A stretch of DNA of 13,718 bases, from positions 23,090 to 36,807 of the forward strand of contig DDJI01000066.1 in NCBI GenBank assembly GCA_002338885.1. Reading direction: 5' to 3'. Both the position numbers and the translations under genes were made by a program. The stretch's first letter is position 1, and the number at the start of each line of letters is the position of its first letter. Positions 1 to 6,790 of the stretch are shown piece by piece. The notes under the pieces are model-generated. The model ran no database searches, had not been told where the DNA came from, and was given only the letters and a program-made list of their open reading frames with translations. The stretch comes from Ruminococcus sp. UBA1828 (GTDB taxonomy: Bacteria; Bacillota; Clostridia; Oscillospirales; Ruminococcaceae).

Positions 1-811
1 AAAGCTGCCGGTAATAGCGCTCATCGCTTCGACGATGTTCGGCGGCGCATGGTGGGTTGCGCCGAGCGCGTACTTTGTCGGAATCGCGGCTATTATAATC
101 TCGGGAATAATGCTCAAAAAGACAAAGCTGTTCGCAGGAAAGCCCTCTCCGTTTGTAATGGAGCTTCCCGCATATCACATGCCGACCTTTAAAAACCTGA
201 TGCATGCGATGTGGGAGCGCGGCAGCTCGTACATAAAGAAGGCGGGAACGATAATTTTGCTCGCCTCCATAGCTGTATGGCTGTTCTCGCACATTGGCTT
301 TGTCGGCGGACAGTTTAAGCTTGACGTAAACATGGCGCTTGAGGTGAGCATACTCGGAACTATCGGCTCTGCGGTCGCATGGATATTTGCGCCGCTCGGA
401 TTCGGCTCCGCAAAGGCTTCCGTTGCAACGCTGATGGGCATACTTGCAAAGGAAGAGATAGTAGGAGTGTTCGGAGTGCTCGACTTTGAGGGCATGACAC
501 AGCTTGCGGCGTACAGCTTCCTCATGTTCAACCTCCTTTGCGCACCGTGCGTTGCCGCAATCGGCGCAATAAGGCGTGAGATGAACAGCGCAAAGTGGAC
601 GCTCTTTGCAATAAGCTATCAATGTATATTTGCGTACTGCGTTGCGCTTATGATATACCAGTTCGGCATGATGTCGATGGGCAAAGGAAACCTAATAGGC
701 ATTATCGCGGCGTTCTGCGTGGCGGCGCTCATGCTGTACATGCTTTTAAGAAAGCCGTACGCCCAAAGAGCTGAGAAAAAAGCCAAAGCCGCAGAAAGCA
801 AGGGACAATAA
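1..811 (+). CDS. feoB: Ferrous iron transport protein B, C-terminal part (5' end outside window)
   Basis: This is the C-terminal membrane part of FeoB, the GTP-dependent ferrous iron importer of the cytoplasmic membrane. The reading frame is open from base 2 and enters from outside the window, so the N-terminal G domain and the true start are not visible. About 269 residues can be read. The stretch reading PSPFVMELPAYHMPT, followed by a segment rich in aromatic and basic residues and then KKAGTIILLAS, is the characteristic FeoB gate/C-terminal core. Several hydrophobic helices follow, including a late segment with FNLLCAPCVAAIGAIRREM, where the Cys pair and the following Ala/Ile-rich helix are typical of FeoB. 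The protein ends in a short Lys/Ala-rich cytoplasmic tail. The stop codon lies 3 bases before the start of the small Cys-rich partner, so the two are co-transcribed. The promoter, any FeoA gene and iron regulation sites would lie upstream of the window. Identification is firm. Confidence 0.96.
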   Translation, partial: KLPVIALIASTMFGGAWWVAPSAYFVGIAAIIISGIMLKKTKLFAGKPSPFVMELPAYHMPTFKNLMHAMWERGSSYIKKAGTIILLASIAVWLFSHIGFVGGQFKLDVNMALEVSILGTIGSAVAWIFAPLGFGSAKASVATLMGILAKEEIVGVFGVLDFEGMTQLAAYSFLMFNLLCAPCVAAIGAIRREMNSAKWTLFAISYQCIFAYCVALMIYQFGMMSMGKGNLIGIIAAFCVAALMLYMLLRKPYAQRAEKKAKAAESKGQ

Positions 812-814
812 AAG

Positions 815-1060
815 ATGAAGTTTACCGATTGGCTTGCGCAGTTTTTGCCGAGCATAGCGGTGCTTGCAGTCGTGGCAGCGGTTGTGTTTATAGCCGTGCG
901 CTCGATTGTCAGGGACAAAAAGTCGGGCGGCGCGGGATGCTCCGGATGCGCAGGATGCAGCATGTGCGGCGTGTGCCATGCGCAAGGTAAGGACAGCGCA
1001 TGCAGCGCCGAAAGCGGCGGCGCCGACCCGGGCAGCAAAAGCGACGGCAGCTGCGTATAA
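815..1060 (+). CDS. FeoB-associated Cys-rich membrane protein
   Basis: This 81-residue protein follows feoB with a 3-base gap. It matches the small FeoB-associated Cys-rich family in size, order of parts and position. It has one membrane segment at about residues 12-32, a short basic stretch (RDKK), then a Cys cluster with regular CxxC spacing at residues 42, 45, 48, 51 and 54. Two further Cys are at 63 and 80. The family is found next to FeoB in many anaerobes. Its role is not firmly established; binding of metal or Fe-S at the cytoplasmic face, or helping FeoB as FeoC does elsewhere, is inference. The Gly/Ser/Asp-rich tail looks disordered. Translation probably couples to feoB, since only a weak purine-rich site inside the feoB end precedes it. 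A terminator follows 13 bases after the stop. Confidence 0.9.
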   Translation: MKFTDWLAQFLPSIAVLAVVAAVVFIAVRSIVRDKKSGGAGCSGCAGCSMCGVCHAQGKDSACSAESGGADPGSKSDGSCV

Positions 1061-1072
1061 ACAATAAAACAA

Positions 1073-1110
1073 AAGCGGCGTGCAGGGCTTTGCTTTGCAC
1101 GCTGTTTTTA
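1073..1110 (+). terminator. Rho-independent terminator of the feo operon
   Basis: An 11-pair stem, including two G-U pairs, joins 1074-1084 to 1096-1106 with an 11-base loop, and a T run covers 1105-1109. It sits just after the Cys-rich gene and is oriented to stop plus-strand transcription. Confidence 0.8.
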
Positions 1111-1174
1111 TGCTTGTATGAATATGCCCGCTTTGTTTATGCGGGGCGTCAGATGCCTGTGCCGCAAATAAAAC

Positions 1175-1212
1175 AAAACCCGCTGTCTTAAAGATGACAG
1201 CGGGTGTTTTTT
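1175..1212. terminator. Bidirectional terminator between feo and pduL
   Basis: A perfect 9-pair stem (CCCGCTGTC at 1179-1187 with GACAGCGGG at 1196-1204) has an 8-base loop. It is flanked by a T run on the plus strand (1207-1212) and an A-rich run on the left (1167-1178) that reads as a T tract on the minus strand. It therefore fits as terminator of the minus-strand pduL gene and as a second stop for the feo operon. Confidence 0.85.
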
Positions 1213-1227
1213 ATGTACCTGTGCGGA

Positions 1228-1803
1228 TCAGTCTGCTTTAACTATCTCTCCGTAAAGCTCTTTTCCTGCGCCGACGGCGTTGGACTCGTCGGTATCTATA
1301 TGCATTGCCGCGGAATAGTTGGGGCTTACTCTGCAAACAGTGTCGCCTAAGATTGCCTTTCTCTCAGGCGTGTTGAGCTTAACCCAAACTATATCCTTGT
1401 CCTTTACGCCAAGCTCCTCAGCGTCTGCGGGGGTGAGATGGATATGCCTTTTTGCGATTATGACGCCCTGTGATATCTCTATCTCGCCGCAGGGACCTAC
1501 TATCTTGCAGGGTGCGCTGCCATCAAGGTCTCCCGACTCTCTTATGGGTGCGCTTATTCCTATGGATCTTGCGTCGGTTGCGGAAAGCTCCACCTGAGTT
1601 TCCTTTCTGCAAGGGCCTAGTATGGACACGTTGGCAAGCTCCTTCTTAGGGCCTACTACGGTAACTCTTTCCTCGCATGCAAACTGTCCCGGCTGAGACA
1701 GATCCTTTTTCTTTGTGAGCTTTGCGCCCTTTCCGAAAAGGATTTCAAGGTCCTTTTCGGTTACATGGACATGGCGCGCGGATGTTTCAACTATAAATTT
1801 CAT
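1228..1803 (-). CDS. pduL: Phosphate propanoyltransferase (PduL-type phosphotransacylase)
   Basis: This 191-residue enzyme interconverts acyl-CoA (acetyl- or propionyl-CoA) plus phosphate with acyl-phosphate plus CoA. It belongs to the Zn-dependent PduL family, unrelated to Pta. Two beta-barrel halves each carry the family signature: SARHVHV with His11 and His13 near the N terminus, and AKRHIHL with His120 and His122. Glu72 in VELSATDA and His168 in AAMHIDTDESNA complete the usual metal ligands. The start at 1803 is chosen because a GGAGGA site lies 7 bases upstream. An in-frame ATG at 1866 exists, but it would place the promoter and the ribosome site inside the gene. No N-terminal encapsulation peptide is visible and no microcompartment shell genes are present, so a cytosolic acetate/ATP role, presumably with an acetate kinase elsewhere, is more likely than a microcompartment role. 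It lies 73 bases after yfhO but has its own promoter. Confidence 0.93.
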   Translation of the reverse strand: MKFIVETSARHVHVTEKDLEILFGKGAKLTKKKDLSQPGQFACEERVTVVGPKKELANVSILGPCRKETQVELSATDARSIGISAPIRESGDLDGSAPCKIVGPCGEIEISQGVIIAKRHIHLTPADAEELGVKDKDIVWVKLNTPERKAILGDTVCRVSPNYSAAMHIDTDESNAVGAGKELYGEIVKAD

Positions 1804-1810
1804 TGTCTTT

Positions 1811-1816
1811 TCCTCC
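1811..1816 (-). promoter_or_regulatory. Ribosome binding site that sets the pduL start
   Basis: The minus strand reads GGAGGA, 7 bases before the ATG at 1803. It overlaps the in-frame ATG at 1818-1820, which argues against that codon and the one at 1866 as starts. Confidence 0.85.
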
Positions 1817-1844
1817 GACATATAAAGATAATTACACCGAAATA

Positions 1845-1873
1845 AGTTTACTACTCTTTTTTTCAAAGGTCAA
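1845..1873 (-). promoter_or_regulatory. Sigma-A promoter of pduL
   Basis: The minus strand has TTGACC (1868-1873), a 17-base spacer and TAAACT (1845-1850), which gives 5/6 and 4/6 consensus matches. The -35 box begins just 3 bases past the yfhO stop codon. The predicted transcript start is near 1838, giving a leader of about 35 bases. Confidence 0.65.
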
Positions 1874-1876
1874 GGG

Positions 1877-4696
1877 TCACTTTGTCTTTGCAAGTATCTT
1901 TTTAAATATTGCGCCGTTTTTATACTCGATGATGAACACTATCACTATGAGCGAAACGCCGACTGCGGAAACTATTATTCCGAGCGTGAGGTAGTCGGGC
2001 CAGAACTTCATCGTTACGATGTGCTCGCCCTCCGACACCGGTATTGCTATAAGTGAATCCAAAACCTTAACAGGCTCTGTCTCGACGCCGTCAACGGTTA
2101 TGGTCCATCCCGGCTCATAGGGAATGGTGGTGAAAAGCACCTGATCGGCCTTTGCCGTAACCGTTCCGCTTAAATATGTGTCGGTGTGCTCTTCAATCTG
2201 CCACTCGCCCTGGCGGAGCGTGTCGATCGCCTTTGAAAACTCCTCCATGTTGAGCTGATAGATCAGCACGTCGCTGAATATCGCCTCGCCGTTTGCTAAG
2301 GTCATCCTCAGCTTCAGCTGCTCGCCCGGCTCATAAGTTCCTAGGTCAAGTATGCTGTAATAGTCGCCCGTGAAGAAGTAGTCAACAAACGCATAGTTGT
2401 CTATGTCCCACGACTCGGCCTTGAGCCACATGTTGCACTGCCTTTGATATATTGTCGGGAAGAACACATATACCGGATCGGACGTTTCAACCGTGAAGGT
2501 AAACTCGACGTAGCTGTCCCTATCAGACACAGTGGTGGTGTACATTATGTGGTCGCCGGTAGTGGCTGTAGTGCAGTTTACGGTGTCTGCGTAGTATCCG
2601 TAGTTTCTGTCAAACACCTTGACCGAGCCGTCGCCCAAAAGCGCCTGCAAAAGCATCTCCTGATTCTGCATCGGGTCGTTTGAGTCGAGCGCGGCATCGA
2701 GTATGTCTGTGCTCGCCATGTATCCTATCGAGAGCGCATACGGGTTTTCATACACCGATATATCCGTTCCGGTGTCCTCTTCCGAGAGAACCTGCGCATA
2801 GCCCTCGTAGGGCAGCTTGAGCCAGTTTTGATAGTTTTGGCGGTTTATCTCCTTTGGGTCAACCGAGGGCGATATTTCGTCCGGCTTATACATCAGATAC
2901 TTTATGCCCAGGAGCGAATCGCTCAGCACCGTAGCGCCGGTATATTTTGTGTAGTGGCCCTGCATGCCGAATCCGAGCGATTTTATGAACTGCAAAACGG
3001 GTGTGTTCATTGTGGAGCTGGAGTGGGATATGCCTTTAAAGCCCATGCCCATAGGGTCGTTTACCGTTCTGTGGAACGTCTTTTCCATTCTGTACAGGCC
3101 GTCGTCCGCCTCTTCAACCATGTCCACGACGTGTCTGCCGTCTATGAAGTAGTCCTGATAGGAAGAATACTTGCTGTACACGACGTCGCAGTCGATAGAC
3201 CACACTGTGTACATGGAGTTTTCAAATATCTCAAGGCAGACAAACACCGCAACCAGCACCTTCATGGTCTTGCTGCGATACTTCTTGTACAGGAATATGA
3301 GGAACGCAAACACAACTATGCAGAGTATGCTGAACCACACCGTCTCCCAAAGGTAAAACTCCGCATGCTCCTGCGAGTTCAAAACAGCAAGCACAGCTAT
3401 CCACACGGCGGCGGTGCCGCATATCTGCTTATAGGACACGCCGTCCATGTTCTCAAACGCGCGGTACGCCATTATGAGCATGATAAAGCAGAACGTGAAG
3501 GAGTATCTGTAGGGGAGCCAGTTGGGCACCTGGAATCCGTGCCACGCTATATCTGTCGTGGACAGGTACATGCTGCCGAATATCACGAACATCAAGGCTC
3601 CGAGCGACACCTTTTCCTTGACTTTTATCCTTGTGTTCATGAAGAACAGCGGGATAAGCATTATAATTATCGTGCCGCAGGCTATTATGGGCAGCCCCTC
3701 GGGGCGAACCGTGTCATAGCTGTTGGGGAACAGTTTTGTGAGAAAATCAAATATGCTGAACTGGTTTTCTGGGGTGAAATCGGGGCTTGAAAAGCTCAGC
3801 TTTCCCAAACTCAGCGAGCAGTACACCGGTATCAGCACCACCGCAGCGGTTAGCACCGATATTACCGCGGACGCCGCAAATTTAAGTCCCGCCTTGACAA
3901 AGTGCGGAGCTATGGCGTGTCCGGGTCTTGAGAATATATAGTATACAAAGTAGATGGCGCTGAAAAAGCCTATCATGTATCCGATGTAGAAGTTGGATAT
4001 GAACATGATGGACAGCGAAAGTATCAGCTTCAGCATCTTGCCATTGTCCACAAGCTCTTCTATGCCCAAAACTATTATCGGCAGCCATATCATGCCGTCT
4101 ATCCACATCGGATTCATGAGCTGAACCACGATGTAGGTCATAAGCGCATAGCTGACCGAGAATATGAGCTGCATGTAGTTTGATGCGCCCTTGCTCTTTC
4201 TGAGGTAGTATGCAAACGCCAGCGCACAGCAGCCTATCTTTACAAGCTGCATTATCTCGAGCGCGCCGCACATCATCGTCCTCGGCAGCAGCAAGACTAT
4301 CCACAAAAACGGGCTTGCAAGATAGTAGCCGAAGATTCCGAGCGTCTCGCCGCTCAAGTTCCTTGACCAGCTGTATATAAGAGAGTGGTCTCCGAATATG
4401 GCGTCCTTCATCATCTCGTAGTAGGACACGTACTGTCCGTTTAAGTCCAAAACCAAAACAGACAAGTCTCCGTACGGGTGAACTCCGAAGCAGGAGTACA
4501 CAAGATACATTATCGCCACCGGCAGGAAGAATATTAAAAGTCCCCATCTGTGCTTATAGCACCATCTTCCCACGGGGTTGTCACGTATTGCCCTCATGAA
4601 ACCGGCAAAGCGTCCTGCTTTTTGGCTGCCTTGCTCATTTTTTGCCGACGGCTGTGCGTTCTGCGCGCCTATGCCGTCCGTTTGCGTCTGCGACAC
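1877..4696 (-). CDS. yfhO: YfhO-family membrane protein (GT-C type glycosyltransferase)
   Basis: This large integral membrane protein of 939 residues is of the YfhO type. A hydrophilic N-tail of about 50 residues is followed by a first membrane helix at about 52-70. Next comes the typical external loop with VHPYGDLSVLVLDLNGQY, whose acidic residues Asp77 and Asp84 fit the catalytic position of GT-C enzymes. About a dozen membrane segments run to about residue 490, then an extracytoplasmic, beta-rich domain of about 400 residues, and a final membrane helix at about 903-925 with a basic tail. In Bacillus and Listeria, YfhO proteins transfer sugars from undecaprenyl phosphate to lipoteichoic acid or similar polymers, together with a CsbB-type enzyme and a GtcA flippase. 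Here a CsbB-like gene lies directly upstream, which supports that role; the acceptor is unknown. The start is a GTG backed by a strong ribosome site. It could be transcribed from the promoter at 6605-6633. Confidence 0.9.
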   Translation of the reverse strand: MSQTQTDGIGAQNAQPSAKNEQGSQKAGRFAGFMRAIRDNPVGRWCYKHRWGLLIFFLPVAIMYLVYSCFGVHPYGDLSVLVLDLNGQYVSYYEMMKDAIFGDHSLIYSWSRNLSGETLGIFGYYLASPFLWIVLLLPRTMMCGALEIMQLVKIGCCALAFAYYLRKSKGASNYMQLIFSVSYALMTYIVVQLMNPMWIDGMIWLPIIVLGIEELVDNGKMLKLILSLSIMFISNFYIGYMIGFFSAIYFVYYIFSRPGHAIAPHFVKAGLKFAASAVISVLTAAVVLIPVYCSLSLGKLSFSSPDFTPENQFSIFDFLTKLFPNSYDTVRPEGLPIIACGTIIIMLIPLFFMNTRIKVKEKVSLGALMFVIFGSMYLSTTDIAWHGFQVPNWLPYRYSFTFCFIMLIMAYRAFENMDGVSYKQICGTAAVWIAVLAVLNSQEHAEFYLWETVWFSILCIVVFAFLIFLYKKYRSKTMKVLVAVFVCLEIFENSMYTVWSIDCDVVYSKYSSYQDYFIDGRHVVDMVEEADDGLYRMEKTFHRTVNDPMGMGFKGISHSSSTMNTPVLQFIKSLGFGMQGHYTKYTGATVLSDSLLGIKYLMYKPDEISPSVDPKEINRQNYQNWLKLPYEGYAQVLSEEDTGTDISVYENPYALSIGYMASTDILDAALDSNDPMQNQEMLLQALLGDGSVKVFDRNYGYYADTVNCTTATTGDHIMYTTTVSDRDSYVEFTFTVETSDPVYVFFPTIYQRQCNMWLKAESWDIDNYAFVDYFFTGDYYSILDLGTYEPGEQLKLRMTLANGEAIFSDVLIYQLNMEEFSKAIDTLRQGEWQIEEHTDTYLSGTVTAKADQVLFTTIPYEPGWTITVDGVETEPVKVLDSLIAIPVSEGEHIVTMKFWPDYLTLGIIVSAVGVSLIVIVFIIEYKNGAIFKKILAKTK

Positions 4697-4703
4697 TTGC
4701 TTT

Positions 4704-4710
4704 CCTCCTT
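4704..4710 (-). promoter_or_regulatory. Ribosome binding site supporting the GTG start of yfhO
   Basis: The minus strand reads AAGGAGG, 7 bases before GTG at 4694-4696. It is a near-perfect site that decides for this non-ATG start. Confidence 0.85.
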
Positions 4711-4747
4711 GCTTTATAAGCCTTTAAATGTGTTTTACTCGTATGAT

Positions 4748-4765
4748 ATGCTGCGTTTGCAGCAT
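4748..4765 (-). other. Hairpin at the stop codon of the glycosyltransferase gene
   Basis: A perfect 7-pair stem (4748-4754 with 4759-4765) encloses a 4-base loop and overlaps the last base of the stop codon. No T run follows on the minus strand, so it is not a normal terminator. It may be an RNA processing or stability element between the two genes; function is inferred only from position. Confidence 0.4.
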
Positions 4766-5739
4766 CACGGCTTGACGCCGTCAGATGTGTCGGGGGCATT
4801 ATCCCCGCCTGCGTTTTCTTTTCTTTTATTGCCCTTTTTGTCCTCTGTCGTCTTAGCGACGATATACCTCGGTCTGTGCTTTACTTCCTCGTATATTCTT
4901 GAGATATAGTAGCAGCCTATGCCTATGCATTCAAGCACGCCGCCGCCTATGAGCATCAGCACCGACGCCGCAGCGTCAAAGGAGCCCATCGGCACGCCGG
5001 CTATGTTCAGTATTATCAGCACGACCGCCGCAAGCATCACCAAAAGTCCGACGACCGACGATATATAAAGCGGTATTCCGGTGAAGGATGTCAGGTTTCT
5101 TATGGCGTAGCCTATGAGCATTCCCGCCGTCCACTTTCTTTCGCCGCTGAAGCGTTCCGCGACATCGTAGTACACCGTCTTTGTGTCAAAGCCCACCCAT
5201 CCGGAAAGCGCTCTGAAAAACGTTATCCGCTCCGGCATCGCCAAAAGCGTGTCTATCACGCGGCGGTCTATAAGCTTAAAATCGGACGAATCCTTCATGT
5301 CTATCTTTGACGACGACTGTATCAGCCTGTAGAAAAATCCCGCCATCGCCCTGTACACAAGGCTTTCACGACCCCTTGAGGACTTTTTGCCCTCGACGAC
5401 CTGCGCGCCCTCCTGCCAGAGCTCATACATCTTGGGTATTACCTGCGGCGGGTGCTGCAAATCGCAGTCCATGACTACCGCAGCGTCGCCCCGACACGCC
5501 TCAAGCCCCGCAAAAATCGCGCCCTCCTTGCCGAAGTTGCGTGAAAACCTGATTCCTCTTATGCGTTCATCCCGCTCATGCTCCGCGCTGATTACATCCC
5601 AGCTCGAATCCTTTGAGCCGTCGTCCACAAAAATCAGCTCATGCTCTATTTTGCTTTCATCCAGCACGCGGCTTATCACCTGCGCGGTGTTTTTTATGTT
5701 TCCCTCTTCGTTATAAGATGGTATGACCACAGAGAGCAT
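4765..5739 (-). CDS. CsbB/GtrB-like polyprenyl-phosphate glycosyltransferase (GT2)
   Basis: This 324-residue enzyme is predicted to attach a sugar from a nucleotide sugar to undecaprenyl phosphate on the inner face of the membrane. The GT-A domain (about 1-215) has the N-terminal strand SVVIPSYNEEGNI, the nucleotide-binding DDGS at 39-42, the metal-binding DCD at 91-93 followed by LQHPP, and SSDFKLIDR at 151-159. The family's amphipathic region contains ERKW. Two membrane helices follow at about 225-247 and 255-279, as in CsbB, GtrB and DPM1-like bacterial enzymes. The tail from about 288 is hydrophilic, charged and probably disordered. Start: ATG at 5737-5739 with GAAAGGA upstream (5748-5754). 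It lies 26 bases after the PHP gene and 68 bases before yfhO, in one operon. The sugar cannot be read from sequence. I leave the symbol empty because csbB, gtrB and other names all fit. Confidence 0.92.
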   Translation of the reverse strand: MLSVVIPSYNEEGNIKNTAQVISRVLDESKIEHELIFVDDGSKDSSWDVISAEHERDERIRGIRFSRNFGKEGAIFAGLEACRGDAAVVMDCDLQHPPQVIPKMYELWQEGAQVVEGKKSSRGRESLVYRAMAGFFYRLIQSSSKIDMKDSSDFKLIDRRVIDTLLAMPERITFFRALSGWVGFDTKTVYYDVAERFSGERKWTAGMLIGYAIRNLTSFTGIPLYISSVVGLLVMLAAVVLIILNIAGVPMGSFDAAASVLMLIGGGVLECIGIGCYYISRIYEEVKHRPRYIVAKTTEDKKGNKRKENAGGDNAPDTSDGVKP

Positions 5740-5765
5740 TTTTTAATTCCTTTCAGTTGCATATA

Positions 5766-6536
5766 TTACCGCCGCAGCAAGGACCTGTCCGCCCTTTTGG
5801 GCGTATGCCCTGCCGGCTCTTGAGTAAAGTATTCCTGCGTCCTTTTAAGTATGCGCTGTATTCGCGGGAACTTGCCGCTTTGGCTGTTTTTGAGCATTGC
5901 AAGGTAATCGCACGGCTCGTTTATTTTCGCGTCGGTCTCTATGCCGCCTCCCGGGAAGTCCCAGTAAGCATGCGTATCCGAGCCGCCCGTCATCGCAAGT
6001 CCGTATGAGCGGGCATACTCCTTGGCGCGCTCGTTAAACCTCTCGTCTCGGTGAGAGGCGTTTATCACCTCTACCCCGTCCACTATCCTCGGGTAAAGGC
6101 GTATCGTGTTTATATACCATGCCTCTCTGAACGGGTGAGCATGCACCACGAACCCGCCGTTTTTGTGGACAAGCTCGGCATAGCTGACAAGGTCCATCCG
6201 CTCAAGCTCCGGATGCGCATGCAAAAACTCCTTGTCAAGCCCGTATGTCAAAAACTCCGTCTCGGCATAGGCGTATTCCCAGCCGAAAAAGACCGAAAGC
6301 CCAAGCTCGTCGCCGCGCTTTTTAGCCTCCTCGTAGCCCTGGCAGAAAAGCTCCACCTTTTCACGCCACGGAAGGCTTCTGTCTATCGCGGTGTTTCCGG
6401 TGAAGAAATGATCCGTCACAAAGCATCCGTCGTACCCAAGTCGTTTTAAATTTTCAACCTGCTCCGCTCCGGAGCAGCATCCGCACGCTGAACCCTGAGA
6501 GGTGTGCAGGTGCGTTTCATATTTATACACACTCAT
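5766..6536 (-). CDS. PHP-domain metal-dependent phosphoesterase
   Basis: This 256-residue stand-alone PHP-domain protein is a likely metal-dependent phosphatase or phosphodiesterase of the cytosol. The metal-binding motifs appear in the expected order: HLH at 9-11, TDH at 41-43, Glu87 in GWEYAY, HAHP at 132-135, His162 in NASHRD, and SDTH at 186-189. No polymerase, signal peptide or membrane part is present. A Cys-rich spot (CGCC at 18-21) lies close to the first motif. The start at 6536 is preferred over an in-frame ATG at 6590 because AGGTGG (6544-6549) sits 7 bases upstream and because the predicted transcript starts near 6598. It is the first gene of the operon with the glycosyltransferase and yfhO. 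The substrate is unknown; a link to surface-glycan metabolism is suggested only by this neighbourhood. Related stand-alone PHP proteins include histidinol phosphatases and nucleotide or phosphosugar phosphatases. Confidence 0.9.
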   Translation of the reverse strand: MSVYKYETHLHTSQGSACGCCSGAEQVENLKRLGYDGCFVTDHFFTGNTAIDRSLPWREKVELFCQGYEEAKKRGDELGLSVFFGWEYAYAETEFLTYGLDKEFLHAHPELERMDLVSYAELVHKNGGFVVHAHPFREAWYINTIRLYPRIVDGVEVINASHRDERFNERAKEYARSYGLAMTGGSDTHAYWDFPGGGIETDAKINEPCDYLAMLKNSQSGKFPRIQRILKRTQEYFTQEPAGHTPKRADRSLLRR

Positions 6537-6543
6537 AACAATA

Positions 6544-6549
6544 CCACCT
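6544..6549 (-). promoter_or_regulatory. Ribosome binding site that sets the PHP gene start
   Basis: The minus strand reads AGGTGG, 7 bases before the ATG at 6536. It favours this start over the in-frame ATG 54 bases further upstream. Confidence 0.7.
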
Positions 6550-6604
6550 GTTTGCTTTTTTAGGCGCACACTTGTCTGCATCCGCCGCAAAAGCTACGCC
6601 TGTC

Positions 6605-6633
6605 ATTATACTACCATGCGCCCCTCAAGTCAA
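6605..6633 (-). promoter_or_regulatory. Sigma-A promoter of the PHP-glycosyltransferase-yfhO operon
   Basis: The minus strand has TTGACT (6628-6633), 17 bases, then a perfect TATAAT (6605-6610). The transcript should start near 6598, leaving a leader of about 60 bases. No riboswitch-like fold is evident in that leader. Confidence 0.85.
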
Positions 6634-6704
6634 CAAAACCGCGCGTCTTAAAAGCAAAAGCACGGCAAAGACAAGAGAAATCATTAAAATTCGCGCTTTT
6701 CTTC

Positions 6705-6733
6705 TTTACACGAAGGCATAATAATGTTATAAT
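6705..6733 (+). promoter_or_regulatory. Sigma-A promoter of the tandem esterase genes
   Basis: The plus strand has TTTACA (6705-6710), 17 bases, then a perfect TATAAT (6728-6733). The start point should be near 6740, about 50 bases before the first esterase gene. It is back to back with the operon promoter on the other strand, with about 70 bases of AT-rich DNA between the two -35 boxes and no clear operator. Confidence 0.85.
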
Positions 6734-6790
6734 TTTTTAAACATATTATACGCACTGTATGCACTTATTACGTGTAAGGGAGACGAAGTT

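Noticed and set aside
1228..1803. Possible microcompartment locus
   Set aside because: PduL is the only related gene. There are no shell proteins, aldehyde dehydrogenase or encapsulation peptide in the window.
2828..3790. Long plus-strand open frame (320 codons) opposite yfhO
   Set aside because: It lies wholly inside yfhO on the opposite strand, its translation is His/Arg/Val-rich without any domain pattern, and no proper ribosome site precedes it. It is a shadow of the real gene.
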